NCBI GenBank assembly: GCA_944390045.1
Contig: CALXOO010000015.1
Location: 1 to 45,893 of the forward strand
Source: an uncultured Spirochaetales bacterium
GTDB taxonomy: Bacteria; Spirochaetota; Spirochaetia; Sphaerochaetales; Sphaerochaetaceae
Direction: 5' to 3'
Length of the DNA: 45,893 nt
Below, one piece after another: positions 25,579 through 34,118 of this stretch (its first letter is position 1; every line of letters starts with the position of its first letter). The translations under genes were made by a program, and so were the position numbers. The notes under the pieces are model-generated. The model saw nothing but the letters and a program-made list of their open reading frames with translations. It did no database searches and was not told the DNA's origin.

Positions 25579-25584
25579 CTAAAC
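25517..25584. repeat. Two direct repeats over the start of the AAA ATPase gene
   Basis: GAGTTTATCCAGAA occurs at 25517-25530 and 25558-25571 (41 bp apart). Each copy is followed by a TAAAC element (25539-25543 and 25580-25584), making each unit an imperfect palindrome (GTTTA ... TAAAC). It could be an operator or recognition site. It overlaps the annotated ATPase start. Confidence 0.55.
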
Positions 25585-25614
25585 ATTGAAAAATGGAAAG
25601 CTTGAAGAAAGGAT

Positions 25615-25642
25615 GACCGGACTGTAGTGCCACAATCCGGTC
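25615..25642. terminator. Possible hairpin between the beta-helix and ATPase genes
   Basis: GACCGGA (25615-25621) pairs with TCCGGTC (25636-25642). Read on the minus strand it follows the beta-helix gene and precedes a moderately T-rich run, so it may be a weak terminator. Confidence 0.35.
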
Positions 25643-25672
25643 TGGTTTAAGGAATGATTTGTCCCACTGGGA

Positions 25673-26956
25673 TCAGATCCAGGATGGGATCTGTCCGGTC
25701 GGGATGATTTCAACAGTGTTGTCGACTTCCTCCATCACACCATGCATCCTTGCTCTTCTGTTTGGAACACTGGCTCTCCTGAGGATGTGGTTGCCAGTCA
25801 CCAGGGCATCCGGGTTGTCGGCAGGGGAGAATGTGCCTCCCAGGTCGTCATGGCTCACATTGTCCTTGAAGATGCTTCCAACCGCTTCCGGCATGCAGAA
25901 CATGACTGCACCACCTTCATTGGTCCAGGATGCGTTGTGGCTGTAGATGGTTCCATCTCCAGAGTCACAGTCCCAGGCCTGACCATCCTGGTTGAGTCTT
26001 GTGTCGATGGCCAGATTGTCAGTAAAGAGGGCTGCCTTGCACTTCCAGGGCCAGATGGCGGCTGCGACCTTGCCCATGCGTTTTCCCGGGTGCTGGTAGA
26101 TGCGGTCATTCATTTCACCTGCCGCGCTCTCGCTCTGGCAATGCTCTACAACAGGTCTTAGAGAGTACATCACAGTGATGGCATCTCCTCCGATATGGGA
26201 GCAGAAGACATTTCTTACCACAATTTCCTCATGGCCCCATTGCGGGTAGAGTTCGTCGGCAAGTCTTGCTCTTGCAAAGTGTGCATGGGCATAGGTGTAG
26301 CCGATGCTCAAGCCCCAGCGCGAGATGTTGTAGAGTGTGCACGAGTCTACAAGTATGTTTCTGAACCGTGAGGGGCCTGTGGCCTTCTCGTCTTCCGGAA
26401 GCAGTGCACACATGATGATGCCGCCATTGGCCATGTGCTTGTCGTAGACGTTTCCGTCAACCTCGTCGATGACCAGATCGTGGAGTGATATGTCCTGGAC
26501 TGTACCCCTGTCGCGTGCGATGACAGCTATGCCAGTGCGATCCATCTTTCCAGCGTCACTGTATCTCTCGCCGATGATGCCTGCATCACTGTTGCGGACT
26601 TCCAGACCGCATACCTCGAGCCCATTGCAATCGAAGAGAAGGATGGAGGATGAGACATAGCCTTGCCACACATGGTTGGGGTTGTCGAGCAGACATCCAT
26701 AGTCCTGCCACCATATGCCCTGTCCCATGGCATCCACAACAGGACGTGGTCCCTCTCCGTATGTTGATATCCTCAGCCCGTCAACAGACCTCAGATGCAA
26801 GGCTTCGTGTGTGAAGACGGAGCCGCACTCAAGCAGTAGCTCATCGCCGTTGGAGAAGGGCAGCCTTGCCGCCGCCCAAAGAGTCCTCAGCGCACTTTCC
26901 GGACTTTTTCCATCATTCCTGTCATCCCCGTGGATGCTGCTGACATGCCATCTCAT
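25673..26956 (-). CDS. Cytoplasmic right-handed beta-helix protein, probable glycan-active enzyme
   Basis: The 427-residue product opens with WHVSSIHGDDRNDGKSPESA, the DUF1565-type start of parallel beta-helix polysaccharide lyases and related enzymes. It continues with repeating short beta-rungs (SILLFDCNGLEVCGLEVRNS, FRNILVDSCTLYNIS, EEIVVRNVFCSHIGGDAI). No signal peptide is present, so it should act inside the cell on oligosaccharides imported by the adjacent ABC transporter. Lyase or hydrolase activity is inferred from fold and neighbourhood; I cannot assign catalytic residues. Its start overlaps the preceding small gene by 35 bases, and it is the last gene of the operon. Confidence 0.75.
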   Translation of the reverse strand: MRWHVSSIHGDDRNDGKSPESALRTLWAAARLPFSNGDELLLECGSVFTHEALHLRSVDGLRISTYGEGPRPVVDAMGQGIWWQDYGCLLDNPNHVWQGYVSSSILLFDCNGLEVCGLEVRNSDAGIIGERYSDAGKMDRTGIAVIARDRGTVQDISLHDLVIDEVDGNVYDKHMANGGIIMCALLPEDEKATGPSRFRNILVDSCTLYNISRWGLSIGYTYAHAHFARARLADELYPQWGHEEIVVRNVFCSHIGGDAITVMYSLRPVVEHCQSESAAGEMNDRIYQHPGKRMGKVAAAIWPWKCKAALFTDNLAIDTRLNQDGQAWDCDSGDGTIYSHNASWTNEGGAVMFCMPEAVGSIFKDNVSHDDLGGTFSPADNPDALVTGNHILRRASVPNRRARMHGVMEEVDNTVEIIPTGQIPSWI

Positions 26957-27326
26957 CGATGAGTCCCTCCCATTCCTCTTCTCTCATGCGCTTGCGAACG
27001 ACATCCGCAACTTCCTCGAAGTCGAAGGAATCGCCCTCATAGCGGGTGAAGAGGTCACTGTTTGACTTGTACCACTCTTCCATCTGCGCTCTGGATATCG
27101 GGCGGAAGCTGTGTTTGATCCCGGCATCCTCGTTCGCATAGCGCAGGCGCAGCATGTTCAGGCTGTGTATGAGCCAGCCTGTCTCGCTGAGCCTTGCTCC
27201 ATACTCTCCCTCTTCCTCAGGCCTTGATGAAAGCAGGGCAGCAAGCGAGGGACTTGGCAGCATGCCGAGGCGGAAGGCCACGGCCAGAGTGACCTCCACC
27301 CGCTTTTGGGACAGGTCAACCCTCAT
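26922..27326 (-). CDS. Small helical protein resembling SurA / parvulin-type chaperone domains
   Basis: A 134-residue protein that starts with an ATG overlapping the permease stop (ATGA, 27323-27326), so a longer frame running into the permease gene is spurious. The sequence VEVTLAVAFRLGMLPSPSLA and the later ISRAQMEEWYKSNSDLF ... SFDFEEVADVVRKRM resemble the helical parts of SurA-like peptidyl-prolyl isomerases. Short proteins of this pattern sit in polysaccharide-utilisation loci of other bacteria (from memory). No signal peptide or catalytic parvulin domain is seen, so isomerase activity is doubtful. It may help fold or partner the beta-helix protein encoded next. Confidence 0.6.
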   Translation of the reverse strand: MRVDLSQKRVEVTLAVAFRLGMLPSPSLAALLSSRPEEEGEYGARLSETGWLIHSLNMLRLRYANEDAGIKHSFRPISRAQMEEWYKSNSDLFTRYEGDSFDFEEVADVVRKRMREEEWEGLIDEMACQQHPRG

Positions 27327-28135
27327 TTGACAGCTCCCGTGATGCCGTTGGCGAAGCTCTTCTGCAGGCAGAGGAAGATTATTGCCGTTGGCAGAGTACA
27401 TATAAGGACACCAAGCATCAGCATGCCGTAGTCGACAACATAACCGCTCTTCAGGTTGGCAACAAGCATCGGCATTGTTATCGAATCGTTTGACTGGAGG
27501 ACGATACGGGGCCACATGTAGTTGTTCCAGGCGTTCATGAACGTGACTGTCATTGCGGCTCCATAGGTCGACTTCATGACAGGGATGAACATCTGGAAGA
27601 AGATGCGTATCTCGCTGAGTCCCTCCAGACGGGCCGCTTCTATGATGTCGTGCGGGAAGCTCCTGGCAGACTGTCTGAAGAGCATGATCATGAATGGAGT
27701 TGATATAGCGGGAAGGACCAGGGCCATCCAGCTGTTGATCATGTTCCATCCAGAGAACATCCTGAAGAGTGGAACCATCAGTGCGACGAAAGGAATCATC
27801 ATCGCGAGAAGAAGGATGCTCATGAGCTTGTCCTTTCTCCTGTCATGGTAGATCTCGAAGCCGTAGCCCGCTATCGAGCAGACCAGCAGAGTCAGCAGTG
27901 TGATCACTGTCGCGTTGCGAAGAGAGTTCCACATGGCGACTCCCAGGTTCTGGTTCGATATCAGGCTCTTGAAGTTCTCGACCAGATGGGTGCCGGGAAG
28001 CAGACGGCCGCTGGTCACGTCCATGCTTGTATTGGTTGCTCCCACAGCCATGTAGTACAGAGGGAAGACCGACAGGAAGCTTGCGATTATAAGTATTATG
28101 TAGGCCGGAGCCATTGATCTTGCACGTCTAGTCAC
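27323..28135 (-). CDS. Carbohydrate ABC transporter permease, MalG type (CUT1)
   Basis: A 270-residue inner-membrane protein with about six hydrophobic segments and the EAA coupling motif EAARLEGLSEIRIFFQMFIP near residue 180. It ends with the MalG-like ... FANGITGAVK tail. It pairs with the upstream MalF-type permease (8-base overlap) and the binding protein. The ATPase is not in the operon, as usual in CUT1 systems that borrow a shared MsmK-type ATPase. Confidence 0.93.
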   Translation of the reverse strand: MTRRARSMAPAYIILIIASFLSVFPLYYMAVGATNTSMDVTSGRLLPGTHLVENFKSLISNQNLGVAMWNSLRNATVITLLTLLVCSIAGYGFEIYHDRRKDKLMSILLLAMMIPFVALMVPLFRMFSGWNMINSWMALVLPAISTPFMIMLFRQSARSFPHDIIEAARLEGLSEIRIFFQMFIPVMKSTYGAAMTVTFMNAWNNYMWPRIVLQSNDSITMPMLVANLKSGYVVDYGMLMLGVLICTLPTAIIFLCLQKSFANGITGAVK

Positions 28136-29009
28136 GTTTGTCTCCTATCTTCATCTGGATCGCCGAGAGGATGGCGACGGATACGAGGATGAACACCGAC
28201 ATCGCAGCTGAATAGTTGAAGTTCGGTGTCATGACGAAGCTTGTCTCGAAGATGTAGTGTGCGATTGTCATGGTTGCCTTGCCTGGACCTCCTGATGTGA
28301 GGTTCATCGACTCGTCGAAGAGCTGCAGTGTTCCTGCAGTCGACATGATTGCTGTCAGCAGTATTGTCGGTTTGAGCAGAGGCACCGTGATCTTGAAGAA
28401 CTGCTGGACGGGGGAGGCACCATCGATCGTTGCCGCCTCGTAGACAGAGGATTCGATGTTCTGCAGGCCTGCAAGGTAGAAGACCATGTTGTAGCCGGTC
28501 CATCTCCAGATCAGTGCGATGACGATGACTATACGTGCAGGCCAGGCCTGTTCCAGCCAGCGGACCGGTTCAAGTCCGAGTCCTGTCAGCAGCACGTTGA
28601 TGAAACCGTTGGTCGAGAATAGGGACTGGAAGATCATGGAGTATGAGACCAGAGAGGTTGCGCATGGCAGGAAGATCATCGTGCGGAAGATGGCCTTTCC
28701 TTTAAGCCTGGGGTTGTTGAGAAGTACTGCGAGCACCAGGGCAAGGATCAGCATGATCGGCACCTGGACAATGAAATAGAAGATTGTATTGAAGAGGCAC
28801 TGGCGGAAGGTCTGGTCCTGCAAGAGCCTGGTGAAGTTCGTCAGTGCGTAGTGTGCCTGGGCTCCACGCCCTGCCTTCAGCGACAGCAGGATGGCCTGTA
28901 CCATCGGGTAGAAGCTGAAGATGAGGATGAGGAGGGTTGCTGGAAGCAGAAATGCCCAGCCGGTGAGGCTCAGCTTACGCTCCAGTGTCAGTTTTCCTTT
29001 CCTTGACAT
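28128..29009 (-). CDS. Carbohydrate ABC transporter permease, MalF type (CUT1)
   Basis: A 293-residue membrane protein with six predicted spans and the EAA motif EAATIDGASPVQQFFKITVP. It starts 98 bases after the binding-protein stop, beyond two hairpins that probably lower its expression relative to the binding protein. It overlaps the next permease gene by 8 bases. Confidence 0.93.
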   Translation of the reverse strand: MSRKGKLTLERKLSLTGWAFLLPATLLILIFSFYPMVQAILLSLKAGRGAQAHYALTNFTRLLQDQTFRQCLFNTIFYFIVQVPIMLILALVLAVLLNNPRLKGKAIFRTMIFLPCATSLVSYSMIFQSLFSTNGFINVLLTGLGLEPVRWLEQAWPARIVIVIALIWRWTGYNMVFYLAGLQNIESSVYEAATIDGASPVQQFFKITVPLLKPTILLTAIMSTAGTLQLFDESMNLTSGGPGKATMTIAHYIFETSFVMTPNFNYSAAMSVFILVSVAILSAIQMKIGDKRD

Positions 29010-29027
29010 GGCATCTCCTGTAAGAAA

Positions 29028-29096
29028 AGGACCGGAGCGATATGGTTCCTCCGGTCCTGAAATGTTTTCGACAGACAGGAGGGAATGTCCTCCTGT
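29028..29096 (-). terminator. Two tandem hairpins between binding-protein and permease genes
   Basis: Hairpin 1 (first read on the minus strand): ACAGGAGG 29075-29082 with CCTCCTGT 29089-29096. Hairpin 2: AGGACCGGAG 29028-29037 with CTCCGGTCCT 29049-29058, followed on the minus strand by TTTTC. They likely act as an attenuator or 3'-end stabiliser, giving more binding protein than permease. Confidence 0.7.
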
Positions 29097-29107
29097 TTGA
29101 TGGATGC

Positions 29108-30400
29108 CTAGAGGCCGATGTTGAACCTTGCGGTGTCTTCAGCTGCCTGCATCTCGCTTCTGATGTCAGCACCGTTCTGGACGATGTTGGTCAGTGCGAC
29201 ATTGAGGGCATCCCTGATCTCGTTGTACCAGTTGCCATAGTCGATTGCGGGAACGTTGCCTGCAAACTCAACGATGTCAGCATAGACGCTCTGTCCACCG
29301 TAGAACTCGACTTCTGATCCATAGAGCTCGGAGTCGGCTGCCGGCAGGTAGCTGGCTATGACAGAGTTCTCTGCAAGCACCTGGTCATAGAGCTCTGTAG
29401 AGGATGCGAAGGTTGAGCGGAGGAAGTCGATGGCAAGTTCTGTGTTGGCATTGCCTGAGACGACCCAGCTTGAACCTCCGATGTTGGCGTAGTTTGTTGC
29501 TCCTTCAACATCACCAAGGCGCGGGATGTTGACAATTCTCCACAGGCCGCTCTGGTCTGCTGCCGCCTCGATGGAAGCCAGGATCCAGCAACCCTGGATG
29601 ACACCACCGGTGACACCGTTGTTCATGGATGCGATGTACTCGTTCCAGTCTGTGTAGTCGACAAGAATACCCTCATCGTACATTGTCTTGTAGATCTCGA
29701 AGGCCTTGTAGAGGACTTCGTTGTCGGCAATGTTCAGCTCGCCATTGACAACAGGTGAGCCGGAGCCTGCGCTCTGGAGGATCTCGATGATGATCTCACT
29801 TCCACCGCTGATTGTGATCATCGGATGTCCGGTCTTCTCCTTGACGACACGGGCCTGCTCGATGAACTGGTCCCAGGTGATGTCCATGAAGTCCTCAACA
29901 GTGAATCCAGCTTCCTCTACGATATCCTTCCTGATTGCGAAGATGGTTGTGGAGTTGTCGAATGGAACACCATACTGGTTGCCATTGACGTTGGAGTCGG
30001 CTGTCTTTCCTGCTGTGAACTGGCTGAAGTCGATTCCACTGTCATTCAGGCTTGTGAATACTTCCGGGTACCTGTTTGCATAGGTGTGGAACTGGTAGTC
30101 CTGCATCAGGAAGATGTCGGGGAGGGTTGAGAGGTTTCCGGCTTCTGCTGCAGTGATCAGCATGGTCTGGATGTCGTTGTAGACATACTCGACGATGTTG
30201 AGTGAGAAGTCTGGATGATCCTGCTGGTAGAGGGCTTCTGCCGCTCTCAAAGCTGCTATGTTGAAGTTTGGATCCCATGCCCAGACTGTAAGAGTGTTCG
30301 AATCCTGGCTGGAAGCGCTCTGGCTCTCGCTTGCGCCACCGGCGAATACTGTCGCCACGACTGTAAGAGCGACAAGTACAGAGAGGATAAGTTTCTTCAT
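29108..30400 (-). CDS. Sugar ABC transporter substrate-binding protein
   Basis: A 430-residue extracellular solute-binding protein family 1 member. The start is ATG 30400 (a GTG one codon upstream is possible), with GGAG about 8 bases before. The signal peptide MKKLILSVLVALTVVATVFA precedes GGASES, a style common in spirochaete binding proteins. The mature part starts TLTVWAWDPNFN, with LPDIFLMQDYQFH and the family's GGVIQGCWILAS / GGSSWVVSG blocks. The substrate is presumably an oligosaccharide handled by the beta-helix protein at the end of the operon. Confidence 0.93.
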   Translation of the reverse strand: MKKLILSVLVALTVVATVFAGGASESQSASSQDSNTLTVWAWDPNFNIAALRAAEALYQQDHPDFSLNIVEYVYNDIQTMLITAAEAGNLSTLPDIFLMQDYQFHTYANRYPEVFTSLNDSGIDFSQFTAGKTADSNVNGNQYGVPFDNSTTIFAIRKDIVEEAGFTVEDFMDITWDQFIEQARVVKEKTGHPMITISGGSEIIIEILQSAGSGSPVVNGELNIADNEVLYKAFEIYKTMYDEGILVDYTDWNEYIASMNNGVTGGVIQGCWILASIEAAADQSGLWRIVNIPRLGDVEGATNYANIGGSSWVVSGNANTELAIDFLRSTFASSTELYDQVLAENSVIASYLPAADSELYGSEVEFYGGQSVYADIVEFAGNVPAIDYGNWYNEIRDALNVALTNIVQNGADIRSEMQAAEDTARFNIGL

Positions 30401-30427
30401 CACTTTTCTCCTTTTGTTTTTGCTTTG

Positions 30428-30436
30428 ATTCTAGCA
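30428..30436 (-). promoter_or_regulatory. Extended -10 promoter of the sugar-uptake operon
   Basis: TGCTAGAAT on the minus strand (-10 TAGAAT at 30428-30433), ~28 bases upstream of the binding-protein start. No clear -35 is seen. It is identical over nine bases to the promoter-like element before the first gene of the window. Confidence 0.45.
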
Positions 30437-30570
30437 TGGGTCCCATTTCCGGAATACACTTGCAGGATATTGCCCATTTTGTTAGTGATATTGCTGTGTT
30501 TGTGTGCTGGATGAAACGAATTTGATGATTATGGAGAAAGAAAATTCCAAATTTGAAAATCGGTGGCTTT

Positions 30571-31053
30571 TCAACCGGCTGACCTCCACTCGATGTCCTG
30601 AGGCATGAAGAGCCTGAAATTCTCAACTTCTGCAATCGTTAGGGATTGCCTGCTACTGGCCATCATTCCACTGACTGTCTCATACAGGCCGTTGTCATCT
30701 TTCCTGTGGAACTTCCATGCATAGGAGAAGAGGGCCGAATAGCGATTGATGTACTTGGTTGCCACTCCACGGTAGCCGCGGTAGAACTCCTTTATCATCG
30801 AGTGGAACGAGTTGATCCTGTTGAGGTTCACATCTGCTTCATGGTCGGTGCAGTCGACACAAGTCTTGTGGAAGCATCCTTTCTCCTTGAGAAGCCTGTC
30901 ATATGCAGATGTGTCATCCGTCGTGACGAGACTGCCATCGGCTATGTGGGAGGAGAGGTTCATTGCAGCTTTCTGTCCAAACTGTCCACAGTTGTAGGCA
31001 TGGGCCCAACTTACAAGAGCTGCCGTTCTGCTTTTCCATGCAAGACCGTACAA
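30571..31053 (-). pseudogene. IS1595-family (ISXO2-like) transposase, C-terminal remnant
   Basis: About 160 residues of a DDE transposase are readable: HIADGSLVTTDDTSAYDRL, then NLNRINSFHSMIKEFYRGYRG and ATKYINRYSALFSYAW. The N-terminal zinc-ribbon half and the first catalytic residues are missing, so it is inactive. The 5' end is cut near 31040, where it abuts, head to head, a truncated RecG-like gene. The ~170 bases between it and the sugar operon contain only the operon promoter and the presumed element end. Confidence 0.82.
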
Positions 31054-31894
31054 GGTTTTTCCTGGTTCCTATGTCCAGATTGGACGCTTTGCCAGTGAGG
31101 CCGATATCCTTTATCAGGATGAGATAAAAGGATCATTGATGGTGCTATGCAAAGCAATCATCAGATCCCTGAATACGAACTACAAATACAATCTCATCTC
31201 ATATGACAAGACGACAAGGCATGAGACTCAGCCATATCCTGATGTTGCAATCAGAGAGGGCATCTACAATGCCTTGATGCATAATGACTGGTCGGCATGC
31301 CAGCCCATTACAATCAAGGTCTTTGATCTGAAGATGGAAATTAGTAACAGATCTGTTCTTCCTGCTGGCTGGACAATGGAGAATCATGATTCGTTGCACA
31401 TAAATCCACTCATCTCGAATACATTTAAATATGCGGGGTTCGTAGAGAAGTTCGGCACAGGAATTCCGAAAATGCTGAATGCGTGCAAAGCAGATGGAAA
31501 TCCAGTGCCTGTGTACAAGGTCTATGAAAAGAGCATTTCCCTTGTCTTGAAACCTTCTGAGAAGTACATGCTACTTGTAGATCAACTGTATGGAAGGAAC
31601 ATTAATGACATTAAGCTAAATACAAATGTCGTTGATGTCGTTAATGGTGTCGTCAATGTCGTTGATGATCCCAATGAGAACCATGTTTTGAATGTATCTG
31701 ACAGGCGTAAAAGACTGTTGGAACTGATATCTGCAAATGCATCCATTTCAATTGCTGAACTGGCATTGATTATGGCAGTAACAAAACGCACTGTTGATCG
31801 TGACATCTCGTGGCTAAAAGAACACGGCTATATAAGCAGAGAAGGAAATCCAAAGAGTGGATATTGGAGGGTTTGCAAAAGTATTGATGATTGA
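31043..31894 (+). pseudogene. RecG-like / AlbA_2-type ATP-binding regulator, N-terminally truncated
   Basis: An open frame without its own start continues through a possible TTG (31136) to TGA 31894. It matches the C-terminal half of 'ATP-dependent DNA helicase RecG-like' regulators: FPGSYVQIGRFASEADILYQ, a GHKL-like YPDVAIREGIYNALMHNDWS, GFVEKFGTGIPKML, and a C-terminal winged helix (SISIAELALIMAVTKRTVDR). The N-terminal AlbA_2 domain is gone, replaced by the transposase remnant. A linker contains a VVDV-VNGV-VNVV-like repeat. Transcription from the ATG at 31139 could still yield a shorter protein. Confidence 0.75.
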
Positions 31895-32053
31895 ACTTCT
31901 CATGCATGATAAGCGCTGACCCTGATTTGACCCCAAAATGTCTTGAAACGTCTGAGACTAGTGAGATGAATGAGATATATAGCGGTTATTTGAGATTCTA
32001 TGGTACCATAGATAGCGTATGAGACGTTGGAACTATTGAGTGGGAATGATTCT

Positions 32054-32157
32054 AGTATATTCCATTTGCCCAGCGTCTTCGTCAAGGTCTAATGCATGAG
32101 TGCACGCGTCTGGCCAACGAATATTTTGGCAAGGAACCTCAGATGGACATTACATGA
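32054..32157 (+). pseudogene. Possible C-terminal fragment of an unidentified gene
   Basis: A protein-like frame (PFAQRLRQGLMHECTRLANE and on to PQMDIT) runs to TGA 32155-32157, preceded by an in-frame TAG. It has no start, so it is at most a remnant. It overlaps the end of the convergent ATPase gene by 19 bases. The rest of the 31895-32138 gap holds nothing I can name. Confidence 0.25.
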
Positions 32158-33455
32158 TAGATCGGAAGGTATAGGATGCCGTCACGATTCTCGACAACTC
32201 TCTCATTTGACAGTACGATGCCTTTTCTGATGTTGTATCCGGGGTTGGAGATGAGTCTGCTGATTGCACTGTGAATCCTGTAATCCCTGCCGGACTTGAT
32301 TTCCAGGGGCAGTACTGCCAGTTCATTGCAGTCATCCACGAGGAAGTCGACCTCTCCCTTTTCACGATTGTCGTAATAGTACAGGTCGTGCCCATTGGCA
32401 GCGAGGCAACATGCACACGCCGTCTCATACAGTGAACCGAGGTTTATGCTGCGCTCATCGGTGAGAACCGCCTTCACGTTGTCTGCGTAGAGAATATACG
32501 ATAGCAGCCCCGGATCATTCAGATAGAATTTGACAAGGTTCTTGACCTGACTCTGCCGCAGAGGGTATGACGGGTTGGAGACCGCCTGGACGTTCAGGGC
32601 AATGCCGCTGCAGATGAGATACTCGTACTCCTGCATGTAGTCGCTGTTTGTTCGGCCTTTTCTGTCTTCGATGTCCTTGACGACCATCCTCTTTTTCCTG
32701 TTTTCCATGTTGGAGGGGATCATGTCGTAGATGCGATGTACGACAAGCCTGTTCTTCGCATCATACTGGGACGCATCCGCCTTGTAGTAGTCGATGATTT
32801 CCTTGTGGATCGATCTTGTCCTGCTGATGTTCAGCGATTCCATGAATGTCGCCACGGCCTGAGGAAGCCCTCCTATCAGCAGATACTGTCTGAACAGCGA
32901 GAGAAGTCTTGTGTGCTGACTTTCATCAAGGCTCTCCTGTGTGATGAATTTCTCCTTAAGGTTGTCGATTGCAAGCTGTCCATAGCCATTGGCCCATAGG
33001 AATTCCTCCCAGTCCAATGGATACATCCTTTCTGCTCTGGTGTAGCCGACAGGTAGAGATGGCGTCTTCATCAGTGTGACGCCCAACAGTGATCCGCTTG
33101 CGATATAGGTGTATCTGTTGTCATCGACGAGGAACTTCAGCAGGGAGAACAGGTGAGGATATGCCTGTATCTCGTCTATGAAGATCAGTGTGTTGTCCTT
33201 GCGGTCAAGGAGATCGCCTGCCAGCGAGGACACTGCAATGAGGAAGTCCCGTACGCTATGGACATCCTTGAACAGGCCATCTCCATCTCTGTCAACAATC
33301 ATGTTGATTTCGATGAAGTTGGGGAAAAGGCGATTGCCGACTTCCCGGACGATATAGGTCTTGCCTACCTGACGGGCTCCGTCGATGATGAGGACTCTTT
33401 TGTCTCCGCTGCGCAGGTGGTCTTCGATGAGACTGGCGATCTTTCTCTTGAGCAT
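32139..33455 (-). CDS. AAA-family ATPase with DUF4143 C-terminal domain
   Basis: A 438-residue intact member of the AAA_14 / DUF4143 family, from a different subgroup than the one at 24313-25578. The start is ATG 33455 (product starts MLKRKIASLIEDHL), behind a GAGAGGAAAG ribosome binding site; upstream in-frame ATGs are less likely. Walker A GARQVGKTYIV, Walker B TLIFIDEIQAY, sensor YIASGSLLG, then a helical region, and the C-terminal nuclease-like GEVDFLVDD ... PLEIKSGRDYR. The function of these ATPases is not settled. It stands alone on the minus strand. Confidence 0.88.
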   Translation of the reverse strand: MLKRKIASLIEDHLRSGDKRVLIIDGARQVGKTYIVREVGNRLFPNFIEINMIVDRDGDGLFKDVHSVRDFLIAVSSLAGDLLDRKDNTLIFIDEIQAYPHLFSLLKFLVDDNRYTYIASGSLLGVTLMKTPSLPVGYTRAERMYPLDWEEFLWANGYGQLAIDNLKEKFITQESLDESQHTRLLSLFRQYLLIGGLPQAVATFMESLNISRTRSIHKEIIDYYKADASQYDAKNRLVVHRIYDMIPSNMENRKKRMVVKDIEDRKGRTNSDYMQEYEYLICSGIALNVQAVSNPSYPLRQSQVKNLVKFYLNDPGLLSYILYADNVKAVLTDERSINLGSLYETACACCLAANGHDLYYYDNREKGEVDFLVDDCNELAVLPLEIKSGRDYRIHSAISRLISNPGYNIRKGIVLSNERVVENRDGILYLPIYHVMSI

Positions 33456-33965
33456 GCTCTTTCCTCTCATATCAATTCTAGATTTACCTTGTTGATTTTT
33501 CAATTATAATGTGACTGGTTTTCTATGATTTTTCCTGATATCACTTTATTGCTTATGATATTAAGATAAACTATTATATTAAAAGTAATTATTAATTTTT
33601 CCCACGAGATTATGCATGATTTATTGTCAGATAATCATGACTTTTCATCTAAAATAACAGCTAATATCGTGACTTTTCAAACATGACTGTACTAACGTTT
33701 TCTCGTTTTAGGCATTCAGCTCACTCCGTTCGGACAAGCTGACCGTTTCTTTGCTCAGAACATGGCTCCTGTAAACCTTGAGGTATACAGGACAAAAATA
33801 AGGAGAATAGGGGAAAACATAGGAAAATTACCCTGGTTTTTCCTGAGGAGCCAACAAGGTGATTGTGGAATCCAGACCTTGGAACGGCTTCGGGTTATCC
33901 TGTGGAGACGAAGACAGGCCGGGATGGACCGGCCTGTCAGAACATATCACAAGGATGTCCGATGC
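33456..33965. other. AT-rich gap without a supported gene
   Basis: The left two thirds are strongly AT-rich, consistent with a promoter region for the ATPase gene. From ~33710 a plus-strand frame reads GIQLTPFGQADRFFAQNMAP, which looks protein-like, but it has no start and runs into non-coding-like sequence, so it may be another scrap of a lost gene. A 10-bp hairpin (GACAGGCCGG 33913-33922 / CCGGCCTGTC 33929-33938) could terminate the minus-strand fragment to its right. Confidence 0.4.
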
Positions 33966-34118
33966 TCAGACATAGTTCTCAAGCGGGTAGGTCGGATAGG
34001 CAAGCGTGTCGAGCTGGTCGCTTGTCACATAGCCTGCCGGAGCGTTGAGCAGAGAGGGGATGCGGTTGACGATTGTCGCGCATGTATGCTCGACGGTTGC
34101 CGACTTCCCTGTGGCATG
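33966..34118 (-). pseudogene. C-terminal fragment of a dihydrodipicolinate-reductase-like dehydrogenase
   Basis: The minus strand reads [20 protein letters not shown], then [19 protein letters not shown] and stop at 33966. This resembles the C-terminal end of DapB-like amino acid or amine dehydrogenases (VNAIPxxxxAxPG pattern). Everything upstream is missing: at ~34118 it joins the 5'-truncated plus-strand gene on its right. Non-functional. Confidence 0.55.

Noticed and set aside
27327..27749. Extension of the small SurA-like gene into a 275-codon ORF
   Set aside because: The extra part is antiphase to the MalG-type permease gene, and an ATGA overlap gives a natural start at 27326.
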